From Magnolia sinica (Eukaryota > Streptophyta > Magnoliopsida > Magnoliales > Magnoliaceae), in the NCBI RefSeq assembly GCF_029962835.1, contig NC_080588.1, positions 40,593,001 to 40,657,000 on the forward strand: a DNA stretch of 64,000 bases, read 5' to 3'. The translations under genes and the position numbers were made by a program. The notes beneath the pieces were generated by a model. It saw only the letters and a list, made by a program, of their open reading frames with translations. It was not told the origin of the DNA and did not search any database. Numbering within the stretch: position 1 is the stretch's first letter; the number at the start of each line of letters is the position of its first letter. Positions 1-12,564 of this stretch are shown in pieces.

Positions 1-612
1 CACCTGAAAGCTTGCTGGAAAGTTTTGTGTCCCAATCCGATATCATCGAGGGTATATCAATATCATCGAGGTTTGAATTTCAAGGATATCGAGGCTCTCT
101 TCGATATATCAAAAATCACATGATTTGCCTTAACAACATATTGGATGCATCTGACCAGATGTCGATTTGATCGAGCCATCTTGATGAACTCGAGATTCAA
201 AATTCACTGATATCGAACATTCCATCGATTCATCGATAATTCAGTCCAGAATTCTTTGTAGTTGCTGAACATTGAAGTCCTCAATTAGATAATATCGAGT
301 GAGTTTCGAGGACATCAATAACAGTGTCCAATTTCATCGAACCACATATTGATAAATCGACAAAGGCATAAAACTTAGAGATTTTCCTAATTTTGCAAAA
401 TAGTTTTCTCACCTTAAACCCTAAGATTTTTATCTATTTTTAAGGGTTTTATATACCTGGTGTTTTGGGACATGGGATGTGAGGCTAAGGTTTACCTTTG
501 ATATATTCAGGCACACATCCTGTTGAGGTAGATGCTTGAACAATCTTCCTATGAGGCTCACTTGTTTTGTTGACTCAACACTCACGCTAATTGACAAACC
601 AGGGCACTTTCA
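1..612 (-). repeat. 3' LTR of element A (partial)
   Basis: This is the LTR part nearest the body of A. Its inner edge is at 612, where the minus strand begins TGAAAGTGCCC directly after a purine tract. It aligns with 7930-8529 of the 5' LTR with scattered substitutions. It is rich in TCGAT/ATCGA inverted repeats. The outer part lies left of the window. Confidence 0.9.
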
Positions 613-870
613 ATCTCCCCTTTTGTCAATTACGTGACAAAACACCTGAATCCTAGAACAACATCTAGACCAACACCTTAAATTGTGTGTACATGAACTT
701 TACACAATTTTACAATGCAATTGAGTTCACACACATGACTGTATCATTTAGTAGTAGTTGCTCCCCCTGTCTTCTTGCAACTGCTCCCTCTAACACCTGT
801 ACCACCATTAATAAACACACAAGTTTCCTCCATGGTGGGATTTGTTCCCCCCCTTTTTGTCAGTCATTGG
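613..870 (-). other. Multiple polypurine tracts of element A
   Basis: On the minus strand the tract AAAAGGGGAGAT abuts the LTR at 613-624. Two further purine blocks lie upstream: GACAGGGGGAGC near 760-772, and GACAAAAAGGGGGGGAAC near 844-861. The tract next to the LTR is the expected plus-strand primer. The additional copies match the multi-tract layout known for Sireviruses. Confidence 0.75.
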
Positions 871-1439
871 CAAAGGGTAATATAATAATAGTAGTTGACT
901 GAAGTTGAAGCATAAAGATATGAGAGAATCAATAGAGACCCAGATATTACCATACATACCAGATACATCTCAAAAATGCATAATCAGTAAGAGACGGATG
1001 TAACAGATAATGACATCTCTATTTACATGGAAACCATTTATGCATACCAGGTCAAAAGGAGAGCTGTCATTTTAACAGAAAATAGTAGCATAGCAATAAA
1101 GATCATAAATCGCAAACCAATTCTCAATTGTGAAGGAATATGCAGATGGAGACAATCACAATTTATACTAGCATGTCTCAGAATTTCACGCATAATTGAG
1201 AGCAGAGAGATATGGCAGCAAAGATATATGAATTAGAAATCAGCCATTAACAAAAATATCCAAAATAAAAACTACCCAAGCATGGCAGTATTTCATCATC
1301 CATCCCAAACCATTCCAATAAAATATCTAGCCCAACCATAACCCAAAGTATGCAAGGAAAAGAAAATATGTGGGCTTTGTAAAAAAAAAAGTGATCACAG
1401 TGTCCATGCCCAGACACATCCATACGCCTACACCACCGG

Positions 1440-2530
1440 CTAGAGTGCACGAGATCTGCCAGCCGTCAGTAATTCAAGAATCTGTTGCATAGTGTGCTGG
1501 AGAGCATCCATCCGATCCTCTATCCTTGAAAATTGTCGTTCACAGTTGTGAAGCCGCTTGTCCATCCCGATGAGTCCATTCAGCAGATGGCGTTCAAGTA
1601 CATAATGTTGGCGATTTGTGACTGACTCCGAACTACGGAGGGATGTCCGATTAGATCCCCAAGGTGTTTGTACATTTGACTACTGGCTGCTTGCTCCTAC
1701 TGGTGGAGGACTATCTACATGAGAATAGGCTAAAACGTACACCTGTTGAACTGCATCATGGTCGAACCATACTTCAGGATGTATTTTATCTGATGTCATC
1801 AGCAGTTCTACTTAGTGTGCAAGTTTGCTGATGAGGGATGGAAATGGAAGTGTATCAAGATGATCCCCCTTGATTATCCTAATCAGTTGCTCTATGATAA
1901 GAGTGAGCAGACACACAGGAACCTCTTGATATACATCATACAGGACATTTAACACAAAGGGGTTTAGTCCAATGTCTTTAGCATCACATGGATACACGTT
2001 CGTACTAAAGATAATGTGAAGGATTTTAAACAAGGTTCCTAGATATTTCACAGGAAGTACGTTTTCATCATTCTTAGGAATTGTAGCACCTTGGCACAAT
2101 GCACGCATGATTTCCTGCCACATTCCTAATTCATGTAGACTTCTCATAGTGACTGGGATCCGAGTCACGCCAATCTCTAGAAGACGTCCAAGAACCACTA
2201 GAGTAATGAGTTTGGTTTGGTGTACAAATTCTAGACAAATACATGGTGGATAATCCCGAACAATGTGGCAACAATTGAAGAATTGCTAGATCATTTCATA
2301 TTGGTAGGGACCACCCATATTGAGTACATTTTGCCAACCAATTATTTCTAACAAGAGATCCACCCATAATGTTCAATAGCACTGTTGAGAACAATACGAT
2401 CCATGATCATACTTTGTTCCCAATCCAATTGGTTTGGAGGTGATCGAGTTCCTATAGAGTTTACATTTTTCCCTTTCTTAGCTTTGGAAGATTTTGAGGA
2501 AGAGAGATCCTTACCTTTGCCCTTAACCAT
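1440..2530 (-). pseudogene. Third ORF (ORF3) of element A, broken
   Basis: The frame begins with ATG at 2530 and a Lys/Ser-rich N-terminus (residues 1-25), runs open to 2348, is shifted, and continues in 2198-1812. A final open stretch, 1620-1440, encodes a Leu-rich heptad-like C-terminus ending RIEDRMDALQHTMQQILELL before a TAG. The middle block (LPVKYLGTLFKILHIIF...) is collinear with the 'LPRYRVLHLIFISNVYP' block of the ORF3 copies in B2, C and D, though very diverged. There is no signal peptide, so I do not call it envelope. The fold may be the plant transposon-associated domain that begins 'RGW...F'; this is inferred from motif layout only. Function unknown. Confidence 0.65.
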
Positions 2531-2997
2531 CTTCTTTCTCCTCTTGATTGTTTAGAAGGCAGCAAGGAAATGGAAGAAACCAGAGAAAATGAAGGCAAAT
2601 GTATGAGCCTTTCATGCTTCCATTTGGCTTTTATAACAGATTTGTCGATGTCATCGAAGTGGTTTCGATGGCATCGAACACAGGCTCATAAATTCATTGA
2701 AGACCATGTCTATGACTATTGGGAAAATCGAATAGTCATTGGGAAATTCCAACGGACACTAGCTTATCTTTCGGAGAGCCGTCAATTACATCGATAGTGA
2801 ACTTCGATATCATTGACATTTGAATCTTGATGATATCAAAAATGACTTGATATCATCGAGTATATTACAATTCAACATGTCTGTTGACATAAATAATATG
2901 GTTAATTCATGAAGATTTGACTATTTTGTTTATAATTAACCATGAATATCTCAGTTTGAAGATTTTCCTATGTAGATCATTTTAACTGAGTCTTTCA
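2531..2997 (-). promoter_or_regulatory. pol-ORF3 spacer of element A with inverted repeats
   Basis: Between the pol stop and the ORF3 start lie inverted repeats of the type found in A's own LTR: TCGATGTCATCGA at 2645-2657, TCGATGGCATCGA at 2665-2677, and TTGATATCATCGA at 2847-2859 (one mismatch). No long ORF is present. The position equals that of the inverted-repeat block in the B, C and D spacers. A promoter or protein-binding role is inferred, not shown. Confidence 0.5.
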
Positions 2998-5900
2998 TCA
3001 ATGTGCACATATTTTGATTGATTTCTGGAGATCACTAAACCTTTTTGTATCAAGAGACTTAGTTAGGATATCGACAAGTTGCTTTTCTATAGACACATAA
3101 TCCAACATAATAATCTTATCTTCAACAAGTTCTCGGATAAAATGATGACAGATGTCAATATGTTTGGTCCGAAAATGTTGAACAGGATTTTTGGAGATAT
3201 TGATAGCACTTGTGTTGTCATAAAAGAGGGTCATTATGGATTTCTTAATCCCATAATCCAACAACATTTGTTTCATTCAGAAGAGTTGTGCATAGTAACT
3301 ACCTGCAGCAATATATTCAGTCTCAGCAGTGGACAGAGAGATTGAATTTTGCTTCTTGCTCTGCCAAGAAACCAGACAATTTCCAATATAGAAACATCCT
3401 CCACTTGTTGATTTTTGATCATCCAAATTTCCAGCCCAATCAGCGTCAGAGTATCCAGCAATGGTGGTGGATGTTTCAAATGGATACCATAGGCCGAAGG
3501 AAGTTGTTCCTACTATATATTTGATGATTCTCTTAACAGCTATTAGGTGGGATTCCTTGGGATCTGCCTGATATCGAGCACACACTCCCACACTGAAAGA
3601 TATATCTAGACAACTAGTTGTGAGATACAATAGGCTTCCTATCATACTTCGATAGAGATGTTAATCCACACTTTTACCATTAATGTCTTTGGAAAGCTTG
3701 AGTGTGGTGCTCATGGGAGTATGATAAGTATTACCCGACTCAAGTCCAAATCTTTTCACTAAGTCTTTTGCATATTTGGCCTGACATATAAAGATTCCAT
3801 CGTTTAATTGCTTCACTTGTAAGCCTAAAAAGAAATTCAATTCACCGACCATACTCATTTCAAATTCAGACTTCATGAGATCGGCAAATTTGTATGCAGT
3901 ATCTTCACATGTAGAACTGAAGACTATATCATCCACATAGATCTGGGCAATGAGTAATGAATCCTTTGTCTTTTGAGTGAACAATGTTTTATCTACACTC
4001 CCCCTATAGAATTTATGATCCAAAAAGAATTTTTTCAAACGTTCATACCAAGCACGTGGTGCTTGTTTGAGACCATAAAGTGCTTTGCTCAGACAATAGA
4101 CATGATGAGGATACTTAGGATCTGAAATCGCTTAGATTGTTCCACATAAACTTCTTCATCAAGTTCTCCATTAAGAAATGCACTTTTCACATCCATCTGA
4201 AATAGTTTAAATTTTAACGCACATGCAATAGACATGAGAATCCTGATAGACTCAAGACGAGCTATAGGAGCAATGTTTCATCAAAATCAATGCCTTCTAT
4301 ATGTGAATATCCTTGAGCTACCAACCTTGCTTTATTCTTGATCACATTACCAAATTCATCGGATTTATTCTTGAAGACCCATTTGGTTCCAATGATATTT
4401 GTATCGAGTGGTCTGGGAACCAATTGTCATACCTCATTTCTCTGGAATTGTTGAAGTTCTTCTTGCATAGCATTTATCCAATGTTCGTCTTGAAGAGCTT
4501 CCACAATGTTTTTGGGTTCAATGTTTGAGGTAAAGCAAAAATGCTATAGATATTTTCTATCTGCCGTCAAGTTCTTACACCATCATTAGGATTTTCAATG
4601 ATTTGCTCTTGAAGGTGATCCTTAATGATGGGCAGATTGGATGACAGTTGGGGTTCATTAGATGATGGAGTTTTGTTATTTGATTTTATCTATAATGCAT
4701 GAATCCACATCATCTTCTAATTCATTTAAGGAGTTGTCTTCTTCATGGGGCTGGTCATCGACCACCACATTGACTGATTCTTGAATAGTGAGGGTCCTTA
4801 GATTGTATACCCTATAAGCACGACTATTCGAGGCATACATTAGAAAAATACCTTCATCGCTTTTAGACTCAAATTTTCCTAAGTGATCTCTGTCTCTCAA
4901 GATATAACATTTACTGCCAAAGACACTGAAGTATTTCACACTAGGTTGTTTTGCATACCATAGTTCATATAGTGTTTTATTCAAACCTGCTCTAAGATAT
5001 ACTCTATTTATTATGTAACAGGCGGTATTGACTACTTCAGCCCAGAAGCTTTTCACCATATCTTTTTCATTTAACATAACTGACCCCATTTCCTGTAGTA
5101 CTTGATTTTTCCTTTCAACAACTCCATTTTACTGTGAAGTTTTTGGGGCTAAGAATTCATGACGGATTCCTTTCTCATCACAGTACCTTTCAAATCGCTC
5201 ATTTTCAAATTCACCACCATGATCACTCCTAATGCAATTTATGCAATATCCTTTCTCATTTTGGAGTCAGTTCGCCAAAATTACAAATTCATTAGAAGCA
5301 TCAGATTTTTCCCGAAGAAATGAGACCTAAGTAAATCTAGTGTGATCATCTACTACCACCAGGAAGTATCTTTTTCTGCCATGACTTTCAACTTTGGTGG
5401 GACCAACTAGGTCCATATGTAATAGATCCAATGACTTTGTTGTTGTTATGGTGGTTGTCTTTTTGTGACCGACTCTTATCTGTTTACCCTTTAGACAATC
5501 ACCACATACAACTTTTTCTTCTTTTCTAATCTTAGGAAGTCCTCTAACCAAATTTCTTGAACTTAACTTGGCTAAGTTTTGGTAGTGAACATGTCCCAGC
5601 CTTTGGTGTCATAATTTCGATTCACTTTTTACATCCATATTACATTTTGTGGATAATACACTCTCATTCCTACTTTCAATAACGTAGCGGTTGTCACTTG
5701 TGCGTAAACCTTTTATGATAGATTTTTCTTTATGATCTAAGATTCTACACACATCTTTTGAGAAGGTGACTAAATGTCTTTTGTCGCAGATTTGAGAGAT
5801 ACTGAGGAGATTATGTTTTAGGCCTTCTACACAGAGAACATTTTTAATTTTGGGAAGTCCTAGTCCAGCTATCATTCCTTGCCCAATAATTCTGGTGGAG

Positions 5901-6118
5901 CTCCCATCTCCAAATGTGACTGATCCACCATCAAAGTTTGAATACTCATAAAAATGAGTTTGGTCACCAGTCATGTGTCTAGAGCACCCACTATCAAGAT
6001 ACCATTTTGAACTATTGCCGACTTTCAGAGCAGTATGGATTACTAGGCAATTGTTCTGATATTTCGTACCCTCTAATCCTACACTATTGGACATGATTCC
6101 AACTTCAGTCAAGATCAC
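2998..6118 (-). pseudogene. pol: pol of element A (PR-IN-RT-RH), broken
   Basis: Copia-type polyprotein encoding the enzymes for cDNA synthesis and integration. Protease: 6118-5609 with WYLDSGCSRHMTGD, retaining the catalytic DSG. Integrase: zinc-finger end CGDCLKGKQ and the first catalytic Asp in VVVDDHTRFT (5551-5327), then the C-terminal part (5089-4676, TACYIINR...SDEGIFL). Reverse transcriptase: about 4640-3661, with the active-site motif YVDDIVFSS intact. RNase H: 3645-2998, with YSDADWAGN, STAETEY and DNTSAINISKN. Frame changes and stops split it into at least six open pieces. The protease frame has a TAG just upstream; the first ATG in frame is at MSNSVG. No gag precedes it, whereas the B-family copies have about 1.5 kb of gag here. 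Confidence 0.85.
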
Positions 6119-6150
6119 TCTCTAGGCGGTAAAGCCCTTAAGAGAGACCC

Positions 6151-6162
6151 GCTTTGATACCA
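6151..6162 (-). other. Primer binding site of element A
   Basis: Minus strand reads TGGTATCAAAGC, one base off the plant copia consensus TGGTATCAGAGC, which is complementary to initiator tRNA-Met. It begins three bases inside the LTR edge, the normal distance. Confidence 0.85.
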
Positions 6163-6164
6163 AT

Positions 6165-8529
6165 TGAAATTGTGGTAATGACCACTTTAGTTAAAGTAGG
6201 AATATGCCAATATGTCCTAGAGGGGGTGAATAGGAATTTTAAAATTCTATGATGATTTAAAACCTATCAACCCTATCCTTGCCTAATATGCAAATAACAG
6301 GATTTCTTCAATGTAATTCTACTAGCTTCCAAGCCAGAAAGAGGATCCAATCATAAGACTATTCAAAAGATAAACAAGATGTACAACATAGTTCATGATG
6401 GATGTGGCTGTGTGTGAGGTGTGATTCTACTTAGTTCCAGATAATCATGTACACATGCAATATAAAAACATTTAGAGAAATCACACAAGCAATAGAAGTA
6501 AATGGCAATCTCAAACACAGTTGTTTTTATAGTGGTTCGACTACGTGTCTACTCCACTTTCGGCGGACGCACTCAACCCTTGAATGTATCGGATCTCACT
6601 AACAGAGGTTTCAAATCAGGTTCACCTCAAACCAGTACAACCTACACTAGGCTGACTCTAACGTGTTTCCACGACACAAGTTTATGCCCCATATAGGAGC
6701 AAAGGTCAACACATAGAACCTAGATTTTAAGCCACGGAGGCCAAGGATCCACACAAGGAACCTGACAGTTTATACTCCCATGAGCAAGGGACAACATACA
6801 ACACCCAGGTTTTAGACCACACAGGTCAAGGACCTACACAAGGACTTAAGTTTATGCTCTCCATAGAGCAAGGGTTAACACATAGGACCCCCACGTACAC
6901 TCCCGTCGGAAGCCTCGTATGAGGACTTGAAAAGGGGTGAGAAGCATCTTTGACCCAATCCTACAAAAGGAATGATCAAAAGGGTCTCTGGACTCTAATG
7001 ACTTATAGATAAGTAGATGAGTCCTGTTTAGCATGTTGATGAAGATCTCCTCCTTTGATGACGAAGAATCTTCAGCTCCCTTGAACCATAACTCAGATGA
7101 TGCTTCAATGTAAGGCAACGGGTTGGGTCAAGGTTATGTTGGAATCCTACTCTATTAAATATTTTCCTACATTATAAATAGAGTGATTCCAACAATCTAT
7201 GCATTCAAGGTATCCCAACTCAATGATTTGTCATTAAGGTGGTAGCTGCAGGATCCTTGAATGCGGAAGTTTATTCCTCAATCCACTCTATTGAATATCA
7301 ATGATGAGGGTGGATTAGAGGATGAACTCCCATGAGAGAAAAAGGCTTAGGGTATATGATCTAGATTTAAACACTTAAAAGCTCTATCTATTTTCTCTAT
7401 AAACAACCAAAGGAAAGCTCTCATTAAATAGGCAAAAAGTTCCAACGGATATAAAACAGTCATATTTTTGACAGAGTTTGACATCATTGAGTAGGGTTCG
7501 ATATCATCAAGCATATACTCTCGATAGCATTGAATGGTCGCTCGATGACATGAACTCAATCTATCAAACGCTTTTAAACCTTTTTACCAACTGGTCGAGG
7601 AAATCGAACACTCTTCGATGTCATCAGATTTTGAACTCCGATTTCATCGAAACAAGGTTCAATTCCTCGACATTTGAAAATATGAGAGCAGACTTACCTT
7701 TGAAACTTAACAGGTATTTGATATGATCGAGCATCCCTCGATATCATCAGAATTTGAATGTCGATGATATTGACGACGGTATTGATTCATCGATATTTTT
7801 AAGAAATTTTCCTATAAGCTTACTGGATAGTTTGTGTCCTATTTCGATGATATCAATCTGGTCTCGATATGATCGATATTTGAATATCGATTTTATCGAG
7901 TGATCCTCGATACTTGAAAGATTTTACCTGAAAGCTTGCTGGATAGTTTTACATCCCAATCCGATATCATTGAGGGTCTATCAATATCATCAAGGTTTGA
8001 ATTTTGAGGATATCGAGGCTCTCTTTGATATATTGAAAATCTGCCTTAACAGCATATTAGACACATCTGACCAGATGTCGATTTGATTGAGCCGTCTTGA
8101 TGAACTCGAGATTCAAAATTTGATGATATCGAACATTCCATCGATTCATCGATAATTCAGTCCAGAATTCTTTGTAGTTGCTAGACATCTGAAGTCCTCA
8201 ATTTGATAATATCGAGTGAGTTTCGAGGACATCGATAATAGGGTTCGATTTCATCGAACCACGTATCGATAAATCGACAAAGGTAGAAAACTTAGAGATT
8301 TTCTTGATTTTGCAAAATAGTTATCTCACCTTAAACCCTAAGATGTTCCATCCATTTTTAAGGGTTTTATATATCTGGTGTTTTGGGACACGGGATGTGA
8401 GGCTAAGGTTTACCTTTGACATGTTTGGGCACACATCCTATTGAGACAAACGCTTGAACAATTTCCTATGGGGCTCACTTGTTTTATTGACTCAACACTC
8501 ACGCTAATTGACAAACCAGGGCACTTTCA
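6165..8529 (-). repeat. 5' LTR of element A (2,365 bp)
   Basis: Bounded by TG at 6165 and CA at 8529 on the plus strand, with the primer site next to one end. The outer 600 bp match the left LTR. The central part (about 7480-8290) is packed with TCGAT/ATCGA inverted repeats. On the minus strand a TATA-like TTTATAGAG lies near 7393-7401, downstream of that array. It is unusually long for a copia LTR and matches the solo LTR at 50020-52432. ORFs within it are short and look like shadows. Confidence 0.9.
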
Positions 8530-9707
8530 GACTGGATGGTGCAGATACACCACATGTAATCAAGGTGAGCTCCCCTAGGAGGACAGTGTACGTCCAACAC
8601 ACTTAGCACGGTGGGTCCCACCATCCCTATTAGACAGTGCTGGACCCCTCACGTGCCAGGTGGATCACATCGTCCAGTCAGTGGATGATGTGAATAAATA
8701 CATAAATCATGATGGTCCCACGTGGATTAGGTCCACGTCCCAACAAGGGACGGATGGTGTGGATATAAAAAGACATACATCAAGATGGGGGCCATGTGGT
8801 GTGGCTCACTAGAGTTTTGAATTAAGTTTATATTCCTGTTTTCACTACTATCTGGTCGTACTAGATGGACGGCCTAGACAGACACACCATTACAGCATGC
8901 CCCACTGTCTTGGACGGCAGGGATAAAACACATATGTCATGTGGCCCCATAGTTCATGATCTAGATGGTGTAGATGACGCATGATCATCACATAAGGGTC
9001 CACACAAATGGACGGTTAGGATAAAACCCATATGTCATGGTGCATCCCACCATCCAGTAGGTTGGACGGTGCGGACAGCACATAAACATCACCTAGGCTC
9101 CACCGTCCATGGATGGTGGATGGCATGGATGAGAGACATGCATCAGGTGGGTCCACACGTGTGGCCCACCAAAGCTTGAATAAAGTTGATATTTGTGTAT
9201 TCCTTCCATCTAGCGTCCAGGGTCTGGACAGCATGGATGGAAACGCCATCATGCGGGTGGGTCCCACCATCCCAGCTGGAAAGTGAGGATACAACATATA
9301 CATCATGATGGGGGCCACGTGTACGTGGTGGACGGCATGGGAAAATAATACATCATGGTGGGCCACAAGATGGGAAAGAGAGATAGAGAGAGAGAGAGAC
9401 AGTGTGTGTGTGTGAGGGAGGAGCTCCGCCACTATGAGCTCCTCTCTATTTACAACACGTACATCAAATGGGTCCCACCACAAGTGGGCCCTCAAATAAA
9501 ATCAACGGTGTAAATTCTAGGATCACTAACCGATTACAAATCTTCTAGACTCCTTGGCTTCCTTAGCTCCTTGGCTTTGATTTTGATAGAGGATGATGAA
9601 GTATGGAGGGTTGAGATGAGGGATTGGGTGGTAGGGAGTGGGCCACTCCTAGGTTCTCTTGGAGCTTGGATGGTCACCTACTTTGGTTGCTTGAGAAAAA
9701 TGATTAG

Positions 9708-9745
<38 letters not shown>

Positions 9746-10173
9746 TTGTAAGGCAGAGGGATGGGTGAGTGATGGATGTACTTGACTTGAGAGTTGACTT
9801 AGGTGGGTTGCTTGTCTTAGGGAGAAAGAAAACATGGGCTAGGGATGGGATGTGTACTTGAATTGACTTGATTGATTAATGTGATTAGTTGTAGAGATTC
9901 TCTCAGGATTTGCAAATACATGGCAATTCTTCGAGATATGCGTGGGCCCCTAACTCCTGGCCTGGGTATCGCATTGGTGCCCAAGACATGGTATTAAAAC
10001 CGTAGCGATGGCGCGGTTGAAATGGTACAAGTCTCGGGTCGAGTTGACACTGATCTACAAGATGCGACTTAGGATATGCGCAAATGCTGTCTACAGATCG
10101 CAGGTTGCCAGAATTCGATGAGGATGATCACGGATGTTTATGGAATGCTACGGTCTAGGATACGGGCCTTACA
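8530..10173 (+). mobile_element. Family X long LTR-like repeat, 3' part (copy 1)
   Basis: The sequence ends at GGGCCTTACA (10164-10173) exactly where the gypsy integrase resumes, and its left part is cut by element A at 8530. It is homologous to the 3' part of 29321-33202 (shared blocks: the GA microsatellite, 'ccttggcttccttagctcc', 'gtggtagggagtggg') and to 52807-53573 in reverse. It contains many 'ggacggtgtggatata...catcatgg' units and GTGGGTCCCAC palindromes (8611-8621, 9257-9267). The reverse-strand ORF at 9016-9495 falls in this repeat and shows no protein similarity I recognise. Confidence 0.7.
9711..9742. repeat. (GA)n microsatellite
   Basis: Uninterrupted GA dinucleotides inside family X. 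A second, interrupted GA/GT tract lies at about 9368-9413. The X copies at 32831-32854 (GA) and 53245-53282 (CT, opposite strand) carry similar tracts. Confidence 0.95.
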
Positions 10174-11031
10174 TGTAGTATGGCTTTTACTAGCCCACTA
10201 TGTTCAGGGACACTCATGAGTTTTGCAAAGCTTGTGAGCATTGTAAGAAATTGGGAGCATTGTCCCGTCAAAATATGTTGCATCTTAACCCCATTATGAT
10301 CATTGAAGCATTTAATTGCTAGGGCATTGATTTCATGAGACCATTCCCCCAATCTTTTGAAAATTTATGTTTTTTGCTCGCCACAGACTATGTCACTAAA
10401 TGGGTCGAAGCAATTCCGTGCCGGAACAATGACCATCGAATGGTTATTAAGTTTTTAAAAGAGAACATCCTTTCTTGGTTCGAAAATCCTCAAGTCATCA
10501 TCAATAACGAGGGCTCACACTTTTGTAATAGGACATTTGCGAATCTAATGAAGAAATATGGCATCTCCCACAAAGTGAGCACTCCATCCCACCTACAAAC
10601 AAGTGGGCAAGCTAAGATTTCTAATAAGGAAATTAAACACACCTTGGAAAAGATGGTTAACCCTAACCGTAAGGATTGGTCAATCCGATTGACCGATGGC
10701 TTATGGGCTTACCGTACCGCATTTAAACCCCTATTGAAATGTCTCCCTTTAAACTTGTCTATAGGAAGGCTTGCTACTTGCCTGTGGAATTGAAACATAG
10801 AGCCTACTGGGCGAACAAAAATTTAAATTTCAATATGGACAATGCTGTCTCGCTACGCAAACTTCATTTGAATGAACTTGAAGAAATCCAGAATGATGCG
10901 TACGAGAACTCAAGAATTTACAAGGACGGGATGAAGGCGTTTATTACCAACACATTTTTTAAAAATCATTCACACCAAGTCAGAAGGCCCTCTTGTATAA
11001 TTCTCAGTTACATCTATTTCCGGGTAAGCTC
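10174..11031 (+). pseudogene. Ty3/gypsy integrase remnant (element G1)
   Basis: Degenerate integrase of the Athila/Tat-like type. Order: zinc-finger end with H..CKACEHCKKLG (about 10200-10250), the first catalytic Asp in LATDYVTKWVEAIP (10375-10420), the second in VIINNEGSHFC (Asp replaced by Asn in NNEG), TSGQAKISNKEIKHTLE with the Glu, then AYRTAFK. A frameshift near 10740 moves to the frame reading HRAYWANKNLNF...ELEEIQNDAYENSRIYK. A further shift gives LYNSQLHLFPGKL just before the family-B LTR at 11032. A stop replaces Trp in FY(stop)PTMF. Upstream pol is absent because family X entered at 10173. Its 3' tail and LTR probably resume at 28517. Confidence 0.85.
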
Positions 11032-11860
11032 TGTAAATGCTATAATGTAAATCTCACACCCGGAGTTGTTAAAATTTGTGGTGCCAAATCATTTAGAATC
11101 TGTATCATGTGTTGATGAGATGAATAGATCAACTTCGAGCACTTTAAGATTGTCCATGTCTTCGTTGAACTTTTCTACGTATTCAAGTTGAAGAGCATTG
11201 TCGAAGTTCAAGATTTCAAGCTCAAGTACAAGTACAAGTTCAAGGCTTAAGTTCAAGTTTAATATTCAAGTTCAGTACCTTAAAGAACTCAAGAACTCAA
11301 GTCCTAGTTCAAGCCCAAGTTTAAGATTTTGAAGACAAGATTCAAGTATTTCAAGTAAATGAGTTTGCAGAGTGAACGATGTTTCAATTGTTCAAACTCA
11401 CAAAAAAGGTATAGATGACCCTAGATTGACCATAGGTTGAGTCATATTCATCGCATATTTTATGTGGGTCATTTCATAAGTTTATAGGTCATTTGCTCAA
11501 CTAGTCCTAGTCTTTGTTCGACTAGTCCAAGATCTGGCTCGACCAGTCCAAGAGTTTCTTGACCAGTCCAAGATTTGTTATAAATTTTCAGAATTTTCTG
11601 TTGGACCCTCGACCAGTCGTGGAGACTGTTCGACCAGTCAAGTGAACAGTACTTAACCAATCATGCAAGCTTGACTCAAAGTCCAACAAGGTTTTTTAGT
11701 CCCACTTGACCAGTCGAGTGCATTGCTCGACCAGTCGAGCAGGCCACTCGACCAGTTGAATAATGATCTTATCTTATTATGCTAGAAATTTTGAAATATG
11801 GTTGGTCCTTCGATCAGTCGAACCGACCCTTAGACCAATCGAGTGAACAGTATTTTCACC

Positions 11861-11868
11861 TATAAATA
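11861..11868 (+). promoter_or_regulatory. TATA box of B1 LTR
   Basis: TATAAATA directly downstream of the last GACCAATCGAG half-palindrome. The equivalent boxes are at 15117-15124 and 23927-23934 (B2), 54429-54436 (D) and 63421-63428 (E). Each is followed by a conserved stretch ending 'gagataagtt', so this is the likely LTR promoter. Confidence 0.7.
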
Positions 11869-12500
11869 GAGGACAAATTTTAGAGTTTTTCATTCATTCC
11901 AAGTGAAATCAAGTCATCACTTTGAGAGATAAGTTCCCGCATTTATTAAGCTATATTGTGCTCATTTTAGATTCATTTTAATAGCTTTTTTTATTTTATT
12001 TTGCGATCTCTATTCAACTTTATTTCATTAAAGAAGGGAATTGTGATTTACCCTCTTTTTTAGATCAAAATCAAATCAAGCTAGCCCAGGTTGATTTAAT
12101 TTAAAATTAATTTAGACCTAGAACCCTTTCACTTATGAGACTAGACATTGAACATCTTTGTCTACATCGAATTGGTTCTACCGGGCTTCATCAGAAGAAG
12201 AATCTTTAGATAAGTACAATTTAATTTTCTGCATTTTGGTTTTTGAGATTCAACCAGGAAAAACTCATTGTGGGGTTTTTTGGAATTGTGTAAGCCCATT
12301 TGAAAGACACAATTGTGAAGGTTAAAGGTGAACCTTGAAACACCTTATTTCATAGTGAAAGTCAATATCCCGTGGGTGTGGATATTGGGAGTGGAGTAGT
12401 TGTGTGGCTGTTTGCTAACAGTTGGTGTACACACAAACTAACCACTATAATTCCTGGAGTTGTGGTGGATGTTTGGATTTGTTTATATGAGTGAATGTTA

Positions 12501-12564
12501 TAATTTACTTTATGCACTTGTGGTGAATGGTGTAATTTACTTTATGCACTTGTGGTGAATGTTG
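12501..12564 (+). repeat. 32-bp direct repeat in B1 LTR
   Basis: The unit beginning TAATTTACTTTATGCACTTG occurs at 12501 and again at 12533 with nearly the same sequence. The other family-B LTRs have only one equivalent unit, so this looks like a local duplication in B1. Confidence 0.8.

Larger units (their letters stand above)
1..8529 (-). mobile_element. Sirevirus-like Ty1/copia element A, gag-less, left end cut by window
   Basis: Read on the minus strand the order is 5' LTR (6165-8529), Met-type primer site (6151-6162), protease, integrase, reverse transcriptase, RNase H, a third ORF, purine tracts and 3' LTR (1-612, incomplete). The two LTRs match: the cytosine-rich purine-tract complement and the LTR edge 'gcactttca' occur at 604-612 and 8521-8529. 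Pol order (IN before RT) is that of Ty1/copia; the extra 3' ORF and repeated purine tracts point to the Sirevirus lineage. Only about 33 bp separate the primer site from the protease frame, so gag is missing. The target duplication cannot be tested because the left end is outside the window. Confidence 0.9.

Noticed and set aside
8860..9100. tRNA or small-RNA gene suggested by palindromic GC-rich words
   Set aside because: No cloverleaf or A/B-box arrangement; the palindromes are dispersed repeat units.
9016..9495. 159-codon reverse-strand ORF as a gene
   Set aside because: It lies wholly in family X repeat sequence, is low-complexity and has no domain; the same repeat gives open frames elsewhere.
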